Below are positions 8,615 through 17,937 of a stretch of 64,000 nucleotides of DNA, in pieces. Under the pieces are notes generated by a model, which searched no databases, was not told where the DNA came from, and was given only the letters and a program-made list of their open reading frames with translations. The translations under genes and the position numbers were made by a program. This DNA comes from Zemynaea arenosa (GTDB lineage: Bacteria; Pseudomonadota; Gammaproteobacteria; Burkholderiales; Burkholderiaceae_D), in contig NZ_SPVF01000076.1 of the NCBI RefSeq assembly GCF_004614185.1, positions 1-64,000 on the forward strand, read 5' to 3'. Position 1 is the first letter of the stretch, and every line of letters begins with the position of its first letter.

Positions 8615-9784
8615 ATGAATCTCCTCGACACCGCTCCCGGCTTTGATCAGCCCATCGCCGTCCTCAAGCACTGCCACGACCGCATCCGCAAGCAGCTGGC
8701 TACCCTGCAGAAGCTGCTGGCCCACCTGCCCCGCTACGGCGCCGACCCGGAAGCCCAGCAGGCCGCGCTCGCCGTGCTCAAGTACTTCGACAAGGCGGCG
8801 CCGCTGCACCATGACGACGAGGAGCAGGACCTGATGCCGATGCTGCAAGCCACCGCGCAGGGCGAGGACCAGGCCGCGCTGGAACAGCACGGGCCGCAGA
8901 TCCTGGCCGACCACCGGCAGATGGAAGCGCTGTGGCAGCGTCTGCACGCGCAGCTGACGGCGGTGGCGTCCGGCGCCTCGGCCAACCTGTCGCCGGTGGA
9001 CGTGAACGAATTCGCGGGCCTGTACGGGCGCCACATGCTGGTCGAGGAAACCCATATCGCGCCGATGGCCAAGCGCCTGTTCAGCGCCACCCAGATGGCG
9101 GACCTGGGCCACGCCATGCAGGTGCGGCGCGGCATCGTACCCGCCGGCGAGCGGGTGGCGGCGATGCGCAAGGACTACGAGCGTGCGCAGCTGTCCGAAA
9201 CCGATGTGGATGCCGACCCCGTCAAGCAGTTCGAGACCTGGTTCGAGGAAGCACTGAAGGCGGCGGTGGACGAACCGAACGCGATGGCCCTGTCCACCGT
9301 GGACGCGGACGGACGGCCCAGCTCGCGCATCGTGCTGGTCAAGCAGTTCGATGCACGCGGCTTTACGTGGTACACCAACTACGACAGCCAGAAAGGTCAA
9401 CAATTGTGCGCCAACCCCCATGCCGCGTTGCTATTCTTCTGGAGGGAGCTGGAACGCCAGGTCCGCATTGAAGGCAAGGTGGAGCGCACGTCGGCCGAGG
9501 AGAGCGATACCTATTTCGCCAGCCGCCCGCTGAACAGCCGCCTGTCGGCGATCGCGTCCCAGCAAAGCCGGCCAATCGCGAGCCGCTCCGACCTGGAGCG
9601 GCATTACGAGGAAGCCGCGGCCCAGTACGGCGAACAGCCGCCGCGGCCGGCGCACTGGGGCGGGTACCGCCTGGTCCCCGAGCGCGTCGAATTCTGGCAG
9701 GGCCGGACATCCCGGTTCCACGACCGGATCGTCTACACCCGCCAGCCGGACGGCAGCTGGACCCGGCAGCGTTTGCAACCATGA
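8615..9784 (+). CDS. pdxH: Hemerythrin (HHE)-domain / pyridoxamine 5'-phosphate oxidase fusion
   Basis: One uninterrupted 389-residue frame. Residues about 1-165 are an HHE hemerythrin-like four-helix bundle, with candidate iron ligands in [27 protein letters not shown] and [14 protein letters not shown]. Residues about 183-389 are a complete PdxH ([67 protein letters not shown]), the FMN enzyme that oxidises PNP/PMP to PLP. The usual free-standing PdxH would begin at about Met184 (9164), which is in frame but lacks a good Shine-Dalgarno. The start at 8615 follows AAGAGCCTCCTC. Either this is a true fusion, or both proteins also arise from internal initiation. Confidence 0.85.
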   Translation: MNLLDTAPGFDQPIAVLKHCHDRIRKQLATLQKLLAHLPRYGADPEAQQAALAVLKYFDKAAPLHHDDEEQDLMPMLQATAQGEDQAALEQHGPQILADHRQMEALWQRLHAQLTAVASGASANLSPVDVNEFAGLYGRHMLVEETHIAPMAKRLFSATQMADLGHAMQVRRGIVPAGERVAAMRKDYERAQLSETDVDADPVKQFETWFEEALKAAVDEPNAMALSTVDADGRPSSRIVLVKQFDARGFTWYTNYDSQKGQQLCANPHAALLFFWRELERQVRIEGKVERTSAEESDTYFASRPLNSRLSAIASQQSRPIASRSDLERHYEEAAAQYGEQPPRPAHWGGYRLVPERVEFWQGRTSRFHDRIVYTRQPDGSWTRQRLQP

Positions 9785-9817
9785 CGGGGGCGCGCGTGCG
9801 CCCCACACGGAGGATGC

Positions 9818-11023
9818 ATGTTCGACCTCGCCCGCCTCGGTTCCTGGACCAACGATATCCGCAGCCAGGTGGCGCTGCCGCTGCGGGTGGATCTGTGGAA
9901 CGGCCAGCGCTTCGACTTTTCCCCTGAACCGCCGCGCGTGGAAATCAGGGTGCCCGGGCCGGGTGCCCTGCGCTACCTGCTTTCGCCGTCGCTGTACAAC
10001 CTCGGCAAGGCCTACGTCGAAGGCGCGATCGAAGTCACCGGGCGCGCGTCCGACATGATCAATGTGGTCAATGCGCTGGCGCGCACCTCGCTCAAGGCGG
10101 AGGGCAAGCTGGGGCGGTTCATCCGCTCCTTCCACAGCCACTCCCGCAAGCAGGACAAGGCGGCCATCCAGTACCACTACGACGTCTCCAACGAGTTCTA
10201 CCAGGCCTTTCTCGATCCGGCGATGGTGTATTCCTGCGCCTATTTCGAGACCGGCACCGAGGACCTGGCGACCGCCCAGGTCAAGAAGATCGACCACATC
10301 CTGAACAAGATCGCGCTGCGGCCCGGGCAGACGCTGCTGGACATCGGCTGCGGCTGGGGTGCGCTGGCGATCCGCGCCGCCGAGAAGTACGGCGCGCGCT
10401 GCGTGGGCATCACCCTGTCCGAGAACCAGGCGGCGCTGGCGCGCGAGCGGGTGCGCCAGCAAGGGCTGGAGAGCCGCATCGAGATCCGCCTGCAGGACTA
10501 CCGGGACGTGAGCGGCCAGTTCGACCGCATCACCTCAGTGGGCATGTTCGAGCACGTGGGGCGGGCCAACCTGCCGGAGTACTTCCGCATCATCCACCGG
10601 CTGCTGGCGCCGGACGGGCTGGCCATGAACCACGGGATCACCACCACCGATGTCGGCGGCGGCGAGACGCCCTACGGCGGCGGCCAATTCATCGAGGAGT
10701 ATGTATTCCCGCACGGGGAGCTGGTGCACCTGTCGACCGTGATCCAGGCCATGCAGCAGGGCGGGCTGGAAGTACGGGACGTGGAAAACCTGCGGCGCCA
10801 CTACGCGCGCACCTGCGCGGCGTGGACCGAGAACTTCGAGAACCATGCGGAGCAGATCCGGGGCCTGGTGGATCCGAAGAAGTTCCGGATCTGGCATGTG
10901 TACCTGGCGGGGTGCAGCTATGCCTTCGCGCATGACCTGATCAGCTTGTATCAGGTCGTCTGCGGGAAGGCGGGCATGGATCCGGCGAACCACCCGTGGT
11001 CGCGCCGGTACATGTATCACTAG
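9818..11023 (+). CDS. cfa: Cyclopropane-fatty-acyl-phospholipid synthase
   Basis: This 401-residue SAM-dependent enzyme adds a methylene bridge across the double bond of membrane phospholipid acyl chains. Seen are QYHYDVSNEFY, the SAM motif LLDIGCGWGALAIRAAE, GITLSENQAALARER, ITSVGMFEHVG and FPHGELVHLS. The C-terminal ARTCAAWTENFE and AFAHDLISLYQVV segments match CFA synthases. GGAGG precedes ATG 9818. The end overlaps the convergent msrA gene so that both stops lie in the palindrome CTAG. Confidence 0.95.
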   Translation: MFDLARLGSWTNDIRSQVALPLRVDLWNGQRFDFSPEPPRVEIRVPGPGALRYLLSPSLYNLGKAYVEGAIEVTGRASDMINVVNALARTSLKAEGKLGRFIRSFHSHSRKQDKAAIQYHYDVSNEFYQAFLDPAMVYSCAYFETGTEDLATAQVKKIDHILNKIALRPGQTLLDIGCGWGALAIRAAEKYGARCVGITLSENQAALARERVRQQGLESRIEIRLQDYRDVSGQFDRITSVGMFEHVGRANLPEYFRIIHRLLAPDGLAMNHGITTTDVGGGETPYGGGQFIEEYVFPHGELVHLSTVIQAMQQGGLEVRDVENLRRHYARTCAAWTENFENHAEQIRGLVDPKKFRIWHVYLAGCSYAFAHDLISLYQVVCGKAGMDPANHPWSRRYMYH

Positions 11024-11559
11024 GCCGACTTCAGTTTGCCGGCAAAGGTCTTGCGGAACTTGGTCACCTTCGGTGCCACCACGAAGGCGCAGTAGCCCTG
11101 CAGCGGGTGCTGCGCGAAGTAGTTCTGGTGGTAGTCCTCGGCCTTGTACCAGGTCTGCGCGGCCTGGATCTGGGTGACGATGGGCGCATCCCATACGGCC
11201 GCCATCTCCGCCATCACCTGGCGCGCGGTCGCTTCCTGCTCCGGCGTCTCAAAGAAGATCACCGAGCGGTACTGGGTGCCGACGTCGTTGCCCTGCCGGT
11301 TGAGCGTGGTCGGGTCGTGGATCGTGAAGAAGATCTCCAGGATGTCGCGGTAGGAAATCACCGCCGGGTCGAACTCGAGCTTCACCACCTCGGCGTGCCC
11401 GGTGCTGCCGGTGCACACGTCCTCATAGGTGGGGCTGGCCGCATGCCCGCCCATGTAGCCGGACTCGACCTTGGTCACGCCCTTCACTTCCAGGTACACG
11501 GCCTCCACGCACCAGAAGCATCCGCCCCCCAGCACGGCCGTTTCGGTCGCTGTCGTCAT
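11020..11559 (-). CDS. msrA: Peptide-methionine (S)-S-oxide reductase
   Basis: This 179-residue enzyme repairs the S-form of methionine sulfoxide in proteins. The catalytic cysteine is in GGGCFWC near the N-terminus, followed by GYMGGHAASPTYEDVCTGSTGHAEVV and a HDPTTLNRQGNDVGTQYRS block. ATG 11559 is chosen because AGAGGATGAG precedes it; the longer frame would need TTG at 11586 without a ribosome-binding site. It converges with cfa, sharing 4 bases. No msrB domain is fused to it. Confidence 0.95.
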   Translation of the reverse strand: MTTATETAVLGGGCFWCVEAVYLEVKGVTKVESGYMGGHAASPTYEDVCTGSTGHAEVVKLEFDPAVISYRDILEIFFTIHDPTTLNRQGNDVGTQYRSVIFFETPEQEATARQVMAEMAAVWDAPIVTQIQAAQTWYKAEDYHQNYFAQHPLQGYCAFVVAPKVTKFRKTFAGKLKSA

Positions 11560-11633
11560 CTCATCCTCTGTGGAAAAATTGCTCAAGGTCTACTCTAATC
11601 CAAACCCGGCGCGGGTGCACCTGAACTGGCATA

Positions 11634-12167
11634 ATGACGGCAAACACCCATGCTTCCATGAATACCAGCTCACCCCGCGCAGAATCGCGCGAGTTCGACT
11701 CCGGCCAGTTCCGCCGCGCGCTCTCCCAGTTTGCCACCGGCGTCACGGTCATCACCACACGGTTGGCCGACGGCAGCTTCCGGGGCCTGACCGCGAGCTC
11801 GTTCAATTCCGTCTCGCTCAATCCGCCGCTGGTGCTGTGGAGCCTGGGCAGCCAGGCCAACAGCCTGCCCATCTTCAGCGGCAATTCCCACTACGTGATC
11901 AACGTGCTGAGCGCCGACCAGGCCTACCTGGCGGAGCGCTTTTCGCGCCGTACCGACAACCCGTTCGGCGGTGTCGAATACGAACTGTCGCGCACCGGGC
12001 AGCCCATCCTCAAGGGTGCCTCGGCGTGGTTCGAATGCCACAACCGCAGCCGCTATCCGGAGGGTGACCACGTCATCTTCGTGGGCGAAGTCGAGCACTG
12101 CGAGTTCCGCGACCAGCCGTCGCTGGTTTTCCACGCCGGACGGTTCAGCAGCACGCAATCGCGCTAA
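11634..12167 (+). CDS. Flavin reductase-like FMN-binding protein
   Basis: This 177-residue protein of the flavin-reductase (HpaC/NTAB-like) family has the split-barrel FMN fold. Seen are FRRALSQFATGVTVITT, GLTASSFNSVSLNPPLVLWSL, FVINVLS-like (HYVINVLSADQ), GQPILKGASAWFECHN and GDHVIFVGEVEH. Such proteins usually supply reduced flavin to a two-component monooxygenase or act as short-chain oxidoreductases; no partner monooxygenase is adjacent. ATG 11634 is used, but Met9 (11658) is also possible since a CATAAT -10-like hexamer overlaps the first ATG. The next gene, gcdH, is 60 bp downstream on the same strand. Confidence 0.85.
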   Translation: MTANTHASMNTSSPRAESREFDSGQFRRALSQFATGVTVITTRLADGSFRGLTASSFNSVSLNPPLVLWSLGSQANSLPIFSGNSHYVINVLSADQAYLAERFSRRTDNPFGGVEYELSRTGQPILKGASAWFECHNRSRYPEGDHVIFVGEVEHCEFRDQPSLVFHAGRFSSTQSR

Positions 12168-12227
12168 AATGGCGGATTGCCAAATCCGTCTATACAACCT
12201 TTTCTCATACAACCATAAGAGACATCT

Positions 12228-13415
12228 ATGAACGCGACCCGCAAGGCCCAGTTCCATTGGGACGACCCGCTCCTGCTCAACGACCAGCTCACCGATGACG
12301 AACGCATGGTGCGCGATGCCGCCGCCGCCTACTGCACCGACAAGCTGCAGCCGCGCATCCTGGAGGCGTTCCGCCACGAGCGCATGGACACCTCGGTGTT
12401 CCGCGAGATGGGCGAACTGGGCCTGCTGGGCCCGACCATTCCCGAGCAGTACGGCGGCCCGGGCCTGAACTACGTGGCCTACGGCCTGATCGCGCGCGAA
12501 GTGGAGCGCGTGGACTCGGGCTACCGCTCGATGATGAGCGTGCAGAGCTCGCTGGTGATGGTGCCGATCTATGAATTCGGTACCGAAGAGCAAAAGCAGA
12601 AGTACCTGCCCAAGCTGGCCACCGGCGAGTGGATCGGCTGCTTCGGCCTGACCGAGCCGAACCATGGCTCCGACCCGGGCTCGATGGTCACCCGCGCGCG
12701 CAAGGTGGACGGCGGCTATGCGCTGACTGGCTCCAAGATGTGGATCACCAATTCGCCGGTGGCGGACGTGTTCGTGGTCTGGGCGAAGGACGATGAAGGC
12801 GCGATCCGCGGCTTCGTGCTGGAGAAGGGCTGGAAGGGCCTGAGCGCACCGGCAATCCACGGCAAGTTCGGCCTGCGCGCTTCGGTCACCGGCGAGATCG
12901 TGATGGACAATGTGTTCGTGCCGGAAGAGAACGCCTTCCCGGACGTGCGCGGCCTGAAGGGTCCGTTCACCTGCCTGAACTCGGCGCGCTACGGCATCGC
13001 CTGGGGCGCCATGGGTGCGGCGGAAGCGTGCTGGCACACCGCGCGCCAGTACACGCTGGACCGCCAGCAGTTCGGCCGTCCGCTGGCCGCCAACCAGCTG
13101 GTGCAGAAGAAGCTGGCCGACATGATGACCGAGATCACCCTGGGCCTGCAGGGCTGCCTGCGGCTGGGGCGCATGAAGGACGAAGGCACGGCCGCGGTCG
13201 AGATCACGTCGATCATGAAGCGCAATTCCTGCGGCAAGGCGCTGGACATCGCGCGCGTGGCCCGCGACATGCTGGGCGGGAACGGTATCTCGGACGAGTT
13301 CGGCATCGTGCGCCACATGGTGAACCTGGAGGTGGTCAACACCTACGAGGGCACGCACGACATCCACGCGCTGATCCTCGGCCGGGCGATGACCGGGATT
13401 CAGGCGTTCTCGTAA
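12228..13415 (+). CDS. gcdH: Glutaryl-CoA dehydrogenase
   Basis: This 395-residue acyl-CoA dehydrogenase family flavoprotein has the blocks [49 protein letters not shown] and [20 protein letters not shown], plus catalytic Glu in [17 protein letters not shown]. The DSGYRS and SPVADV features mark glutaryl-CoA dehydrogenase rather than a generic ACAD. It oxidises and decarboxylates glutaryl-CoA to crotonyl-CoA in lysine/tryptophan catabolism and passes electrons to ETF. AAGAGA precedes ATG 12228. Confidence 0.93.
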   Translation: MNATRKAQFHWDDPLLLNDQLTDDERMVRDAAAAYCTDKLQPRILEAFRHERMDTSVFREMGELGLLGPTIPEQYGGPGLNYVAYGLIAREVERVDSGYRSMMSVQSSLVMVPIYEFGTEEQKQKYLPKLATGEWIGCFGLTEPNHGSDPGSMVTRARKVDGGYALTGSKMWITNSPVADVFVVWAKDDEGAIRGFVLEKGWKGLSAPAIHGKFGLRASVTGEIVMDNVFVPEENAFPDVRGLKGPFTCLNSARYGIAWGAMGAAEACWHTARQYTLDRQQFGRPLAANQLVQKKLADMMTEITLGLQGCLRLGRMKDEGTAAVEITSIMKRNSCGKALDIARVARDMLGGNGISDEFGIVRHMVNLEVVNTYEGTHDIHALILGRAMTGIQAFS

Positions 13416-13442
13416 TTGTCTTGATTTGACCGGCGGCGCTGC

Positions 13443-13826
13443 TCAGCCGCTCACGATGCTGAGCACGTTGCCGTCCGGGTCCTTGAACCACGCGGTCTTC
13501 ATGCCGGCCGCGCTGTAGACGTCGCCTTCGCGCGTCAGGGCCGGCAGATCGTAGTGTTCGAACCGCACGCCGCGCGCCTTCAGGTCCGCGGCGATTTTTT
13601 CGACCTCTTCGGGCGCGCCCACGCTCCATACCATGGCGGTGGCCCGATTGGTACCCGCGTACTCCGACTTGTAAACGTTGAAGCGGGTGCCGCCGCTGCG
13701 GTACACGGCCACCATGTCCCCCAGCGTCGCCTGGCGCTCGAACCCGAGCACGCCCTCATAGAACCGCGCCGCCGCGGCCACATCCTTCACCGCCAGCATC
13801 GCCACCGCATCCTTATCGCTCAGCAT
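13443..13826 (-). CDS. VOC (glyoxalase/bleomycin-resistance) family protein
   Basis: This 127-residue single vicinal-oxygen-chelate domain contains VKDVAAAARFYEGVLGF, RFNVYKSEYAG and the closing WFKDPDGNVLSIV strand typical of glyoxalase-like proteins. The start is ATG 13826, preceded by a near-perfect GGAGG 8 bases upstream; longer in-frame starts lack one. The substrate cannot be told from sequence. It converges with gcdH. Confidence 0.88.
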   Translation of the reverse strand: MLSDKDAVAMLAVKDVAAAARFYEGVLGFERQATLGDMVAVYRSGGTRFNVYKSEYAGTNRATAMVWSVGAPEEVEKIAADLKARGVRFEHYDLPALTREGDVYSAAGMKTAWFKDPDGNVLSIVSG

Positions 13827-13893
13827 GGTGCGCTCCTCCACATGGTTGGGTGAACGCAGGATAGGCGCACGCGCCGCGCCATGGCGCACGCAA

Positions 13894-13927
13894 AGAAAAA
13901 GGGCGGGCACCCTGCGGTGCGCCGCCC
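13894..13927 (-). terminator. Rho-independent terminator below the 13961-14380 gene
   Basis: On the minus strand a stem of GGGCGGCGCACC and GGTGCCCGCCC encloses a GCAG-type loop (13901-13927) and runs into a T tract (13894-13900). It lies directly after the 13961 stop. Its hairpin sequence recurs almost unchanged at 15768-15794. Confidence 0.85.
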
Positions 13928-13960
13928 CCAACCCGATACCTTTCGCACAAGCACCGCCAA

Positions 13961-14380
13961 TCAGTCTGGGTACGTCCGCAAAAGATGCTCGCGAAACGTC
14001 GGCCATTGCTCCGGCACACTGGTGTGGGCCAAGGCTTCTTTGTGCCGCTCGACGAGTGCATCGATGGCGCCGACGTAGCGGCTAGTCCGGTCCTCCAGCG
14101 ATTGACGATGTAGCGATGAGATAAGTTCGCCAGGACTCAGAGCAGGCTCCAGAGCGGGCGTCAGCGCCGGAAATCCGGCGAAGGTCTGCGGGTGAGCGAT
14201 AGCCAACATCCGCAACACCGCTTCTCCAATGTAGTCGCAGGCCCCCCTATAGCCGTATCCCGCCAGCTGGGCGAGCCCGTTATCGATCCAATTGAGGATC
14301 AGACCGTCAGCACGGGAGATCAATACGACCGGCTCGCCATCGCGTTCGGTCAGTCCTAGGGTCAATTTTGGTTCTTTCAT
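13961..14380 (-). CDS. Hypothetical protein, possible partner of the upstream secreted protein
   Basis: This 139-residue cytoplasmic protein has no signal peptide or membrane helix and is not recognised. The N-terminal part (LTLGLTERDGEPVVLISRADG) looks like a small beta sheet; the rest is mainly helical (GEAVLRMLAIAHPQTF, RYVGAIDALVERHKEAL). The start ATG 14380 has GGAG 12 bases upstream; a longer frame reaches 14494 but overlaps the gene before it. It lies 59 bp after the secreted-protein gene on the same strand and ends at its own terminator. Position and size would fit an immunity or chaperone partner, but nothing in the sequence proves that. Confidence 0.6.
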   Translation of the reverse strand: MKEPKLTLGLTERDGEPVVLISRADGLILNWIDNGLAQLAGYGYRGACDYIGEAVLRMLAIAHPQTFAGFPALTPALEPALSPGELISSLHRQSLEDRTSRYVGAIDALVERHKEALAHTSVPEQWPTFREHLLRTYPD

Positions 14381-14439
14381 TTTGAAGAGCTCCGTCTTGC
14401 GCCGACCCGAACAGTAAGCCAAGCCGACCGGTTTTTCAA

Positions 14440-15651
14440 TCAGGGTGCCGGATGAGCGCCATAGTCCGTCAACCTGTCTGCAGTGCGAAAACACGCATAC
14501 ATCTTTTCGTTTGCAATGCCTTCGCAGACTTTGTACTCACGGTATTGGTATTTTGGGGGGTATCTGACCTTACACACATCGATATCAACTCGATTATTTC
14601 TGACACAGATTTCGTCGAGCTCTGCTTTCGTCTTACCACTGGTTTCGCTGTTAGGCCCCCGATCATTGTCAGGGGGATCTTGTCCGTCGCTACAGAAAAT
14701 GCCAGCCCAGTTACACCAACTCTGAGGGAACCAAGGCCGCGGACCGCGGGGCAGCTGCTCAACCACCGGCGGCGGTGGCCGTTCGCCCCGGACGCACACC
14801 GTGACGATGGGACTGACCACACATGGATTAGGAGCGGCGGCGAGTTCTTCGTTCGAGACGTTGGGAGGAAGCTCCGGAATGACCTCGATGCTGAGATCAA
14901 CCAAGGAGCTCGTGGAAAAAGCAGGTATATCGCCGACGTCGCTTGGAACCGGTGCAGGGGCGTGAATTTCAATGACCGGAATATCTCCACCGCCGCCCGG
15001 ACTGCTATCGTCACCCGCAGGGTCCCACAGATTGTCCTCATCTATCGGCGATTCGGGCTGCGGCGTAGAAGCATGCTGAGCCAGCATAGCTCGTCGTATG
15101 GCTTTCGTTGCAAGGTTCAAAGCTGCTTGGAACCGAAGAGCTCCACGCCCTTTTGAATCGGGTGCCCCAGGCACGCCTCGTGTACGCGTGAACGTCAGAG
15201 CCATGTAATGACCTGGCAGGGACCAAGCATCAATAGTCACTCCTCTAGGGATGGTTGCGCCGATGCGAGCACAGCGGAACACTGTTCCGTCGAATGCACA
15301 TACATCTGCAGTCCGGCCGTCGTCTTCGATCAGAAGCGATAGTGAGGTGTTAGCGGGAAGGTCGGGCGAATCGTCGACATCAGCGCCGGCGCGTAGGTTA
15401 TCTGCCAAAGTCGGTGGCGACGGCGGACGCACCGTGGCGGACCGTGCAATCGATCCAAAACGAGGCGGCAATTGCGCGTGCCGGCATAGCGGTACTTTGC
15501 TTTGCTCGATTGGTACGCAGACTTGTAGAGTCCGCCCACTGGCTTGAATTGGTAGGAGGTGAAATGGAACCGTACCAGCGCGCGCAATGGCGCAAACGCT
15601 ATTCATGAGCGCTACCCCAGCAAGTAGAGTGACCAGCGTCGAACGTTTCAT
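14440..15651 (-). CDS. Secreted, proline-rich protein of unknown function with a Cys-containing C-terminus
   Basis: This 403-residue protein has a clear signal peptide (residues 1-25, cleavage after AIARA) and a start at 15651 behind AAAGGA. The middle is rich in Pro, Asp and Ser (SPPTLADNL, APAPVPSDVG) and looks disordered. Cysteines occur in pairs, notably a compact C-terminal block (about residues 335-395: EICVRNN, DVCKVRYPP, YKVCEG, YACFRTAD), suggesting a small disulfide-stabilised domain. No known domain was recognised. The DNA is visibly more AT-rich than its surroundings, especially 14480-14700. An N-terminal signal, disordered middle and distinct C-terminal domain is a layout seen in exported effectors, but a toxic role here is only a guess. 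Confidence 0.65.
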   Translation of the reverse strand: MKRSTLVTLLAGVALMNSVCAIARAGTVPFHLLPIQASGRTLQVCVPIEQSKVPLCRHAQLPPRFGSIARSATVRPPSPPTLADNLRAGADVDDSPDLPANTSLSLLIEDDGRTADVCAFDGTVFRCARIGATIPRGVTIDAWSLPGHYMALTFTRTRGVPGAPDSKGRGALRFQAALNLATKAIRRAMLAQHASTPQPESPIDEDNLWDPAGDDSSPGGGGDIPVIEIHAPAPVPSDVGDIPAFSTSSLVDLSIEVIPELPPNVSNEELAAAPNPCVVSPIVTVCVRGERPPPPVVEQLPRGPRPWFPQSWCNWAGIFCSDGQDPPDNDRGPNSETSGKTKAELDEICVRNNRVDIDVCKVRYPPKYQYREYKVCEGIANEKMYACFRTADRLTDYGAHPAP

Positions 15652-15762
15652 AAAGCGTCCTTTCGAAAAAGAAAACGCTCTATTGTTCGACCTCGGGAAC
15701 TACCGAGGCTTGGGGACGAACAACCCGATCCGCTTTGAAAACGTCAAAGCAGACCGCACATG

Positions 15763-15794
15763 AAAAAGGGCGGGCACCTTGCGGTGCGCCGCCC
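15763..15794 (-). terminator. Rho-independent terminator below ompW
   Basis: Hairpin at 15768-15794 followed on the minus strand by a T tract (15763-15767), 23 bp after the ompW stop. It differs from the hairpin at 13901-13927 by one base in the loop. The two copies bracket the AT-rich gene pair. Confidence 0.85.
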
Positions 15795-15816
15795 TGCTCT
15801 GAGCCTCAGGCGAGGC

Positions 15817-16500
15817 TTAGAACTTGTAGCCGATGCCGAAGTTCACGCCCACCGGGTCCAGCTTCATGTCCTGGGTCTGGCCGCTGGAGAAGTGGACCTT
15901 GGTCTTCAGCCAGGTCTTGGTCACGCCCAGGTCAGCAAACCAGCGCTCGCTGAAGTTCACGGCCACGCCAAGCTGCGCGGTGCCGGTGAACTTGTTATCG
16001 ATCTCGAAGGTGGTCGGCGGGCCGCCCACGTTGGTCAGGGCGGTCAGCGCGCCCGAGCCGGTGGTCTTGCGGAACCAGGCGTAGGTCAGACCGGCGCCCA
16101 CGTACGGACGCACCATCGATTTCGGATCGAAGAAGCGGTATTGCGCGAACAGGGTCGGCGGCAGGGCCTGCACTTCGCCCAGCTTGCCGGTGCCGGCGAT
16201 CGCGTCGGCGCCGAAAATCTCGTGCTTGTACGGCAGGCCGAGCGCGGTCTCGACCGAGATGTTGTCGGTGATGCCATAGGTGACCACCAGGATAGGTTCG
16301 GTGTCGCCGCTGATGTCGGCCTTGGAATTCGGCAGCGCCGGCGCGGTTACGTTGCCGCTTTCCACTTTCGGGGTCAGTTTGTTGACGCCGGCCTTCAGGG
16401 TCCACTGGCCGGCGCTTTGCGCCTGGGCGCCGGAGGCGGCCACCAGCGCGGCGGTCACGGCCACCAGCTTGATCAATGCGTTTGCTTTCATGACTTTCAT
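15817..16500 (-). CDS. ompW: OmpW-family outer-membrane beta-barrel protein
   Basis: This 227-residue protein has a signal peptide (about residues 1-27, ending SGAQAQ). The mature chain begins with WTLKAGVNKLTPKV and alternates short amphipathic strands: TYGITDNISVETALG, GEVQALPPTLFAQYRFFDP, RPYVGAGLTYAWF, WFADLGVTKTWLKTKV. It ends in the aromatic GIGYKF needed by the BAM machinery. OmpW proteins form small 8-stranded barrels with a hydrophobic channel; the exact solute is unknown. Start at ATG 16500, the first of two closely spaced Met codons (Met4 also possible). Confidence 0.93.
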   Translation of the reverse strand: MKVMKANALIKLVAVTAALVAASGAQAQSAGQWTLKAGVNKLTPKVESGNVTAPALPNSKADISGDTEPILVVTYGITDNISVETALGLPYKHEIFGADAIAGTGKLGEVQALPPTLFAQYRFFDPKSMVRPYVGAGLTYAWFRKTTGSGALTALTNVGGPPTTFEIDNKFTGTAQLGVAVNFSERWFADLGVTKTWLKTKVHFSSGQTQDMKLDPVGVNFGIGYKF

Positions 16501-16557
16501 GTTATCTCCAGGTTCTTATTGGGGTGCGGCGCGCCGCAGCGCACCGCCCGCATCGAA

Positions 16558-17937
16558 TTACAGCCAGCCCTTGACGACCATTTGCTCTGCGACGTACCGC
16601 GCGATCAGCGAGTGCTCGTACGGAGTCGGATGCACGTCGTCGGCAAACAGGTAGTGGCTGACATCACCGGAGATCAGATTGGTCTGGTTGCAACCCATCG
16701 AGCTATCGCCGAAGGCGTTGTGGCCGCAAGCCGGGGTGGTCACGTTGGTCAGGCCGTACGGGCCCGGGTTGACGGACTGGTCATCCGACAGGGTGAACAG
16801 GTCGACGTACAGGACCTTGGTCTCGCCCGACAGGCCGGCCTTCAGCGCGGCGTTGAAGGCTTGCGCCATCGCCTTGATCAGGGCCTGGGTGCCCGCGTCC
16901 TTGGCCTTGGCCGACGGCGAGATCGACACGTCCGGCAGGTTGTTCACCACCACGTAGTTGGCGCCCTTGCCGATGATCTGGGTCTTGACCAGGTTGGCCA
17001 GTTCGGTCCCGGCTTGCGCCATCAGCGGCACGTTTTCCGGGCCGTGGGCGGCGGCGTAGTCCGCGCCGGCCTTGGCACCGGCGGCAGCGCCGGCCGCCTG
17101 GGCGTCCGCGGTCACTTTCGCGACGATCGGACCGTACACGGCCGGAGTCGCCAGCGACGGATCGGCACCCGCGCCGATCGCGGCGCCGATGGCGGCAGTC
17201 ACAATTTCGGTCTGGGTCTTGCCGGCCGCAGCAGCGGTCTGGACCGCCTGGCCGATGGCTTGCGCGCCGGTGGCCGGGTTCGGGGTCTTGGCGGCGAACT
17301 GCGTCACGAGACCGGTGGCGAAAGCCTGGTTGCCGGCCGCGGTGCCAGCGGCGGTGCCGGCCGCGGTCGCGGCGGCGGACAGCTGGCCCAGCAGCATCAG
17401 TTCGTCGTTACCACCGGCCATCACCATCACCACTTCGGTGCCGGAGAACTTGCCGCCCACCTTGGCCAGGTGGTTCTGGATCTGGGTGACCACCGGCACG
17501 GTCAGCGCGCCGATCGGGTCGCCGGTCAGGCGGTTGTGCGGGCCCACCGGGTTGGTGACGCGCGCGCCGCCTTGGGCGTAGTTGAAGCAGCTGGCGTTGT
17601 TGACCACCGGGACGGCGAACGCGCCGGTGCCGTTCAGGCCTTGCTGAGCCGGGCAGTCCGCCGGCAGGCCGAACTGGGCGGCCGTGTATTCAGTCCAGAT
17701 CTTGCCGGACAGGGCCGGGTCGGAGCCCGTGCCATTGATCGTGAATTTGCCACCGCCCGCCGCTTTCACCGGGCCCACCGCATACGTGCCGACGTCGGCC
17801 AGCGAATCGCCGAAGGTCACCTGGTTCGTGAATTTGGTCTTGAGGGTCTGGTCTCCGGCATCCTGGCTGCTACCACCGCCGCAAGCCGTCAGAACGGCTG
17901 CCGCGAGTGCGGCCAGCACGAATTTGGTTTGACGCAT
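16558..17937 (-). CDS. GDSL/SGNH-type esterase, lipoprotein
   Basis: This 459-residue protein has a lipoprotein signal (residues 1-20, lipobox LTAC then GGGSS), so it is membrane-anchored outside the cytoplasm. The SGNH blocks are FGDSLADVGTY (Ser nucleophile), the Gly block, VVMVMAGGNDE (Asn) and DDVHPTPYEHSLIA (Asp-His). The N-terminal GDSL and C-terminal DxxH pattern is like PlaA/ChoE-type outer-membrane esterases. An Ala/Gly-rich low-complexity stretch (AAATAAGTAAGTAAGN and neighbours) sits in the middle, between the Asn and His blocks. The substrate, probably a lipid ester, is unproven. It is upstream of ompW on the same strand with a 57-bp gap. Confidence 0.9.
   Translation of the reverse strand: MRQTKFVLAALAAAVLTACGGGSSQDAGDQTLKTKFTNQVTFGDSLADVGTYAVGPVKAAGGGKFTINGTGSDPALSGKIWTEYTAAQFGLPADCPAQQGLNGTGAFAVPVVNNASCFNYAQGGARVTNPVGPHNRLTGDPIGALTVPVVTQIQNHLAKVGGKFSGTEVVMVMAGGNDELMLLGQLSAAATAAGTAAGTAAGNQAFATGLVTQFAAKTPNPATGAQAIGQAVQTAAAAGKTQTEIVTAAIGAAIGAGADPSLATPAVYGPIVAKVTADAQAAGAAAGAKAGADYAAAHGPENVPLMAQAGTELANLVKTQIIGKGANYVVVNNLPDVSISPSAKAKDAGTQALIKAMAQAFNAALKAGLSGETKVLYVDLFTLSDDQSVNPGPYGLTNVTTPACGHNAFGDSSMGCNQTNLISGDVSHYLFADDVHPTPYEHSLIARYVAEQMVVKGWL

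Noticed and set aside
11020..11023. Four-base overlap of cfa and msrA stops
   Set aside because: Convergent stops sharing CTAG are a simple compact arrangement with no sign of further function.
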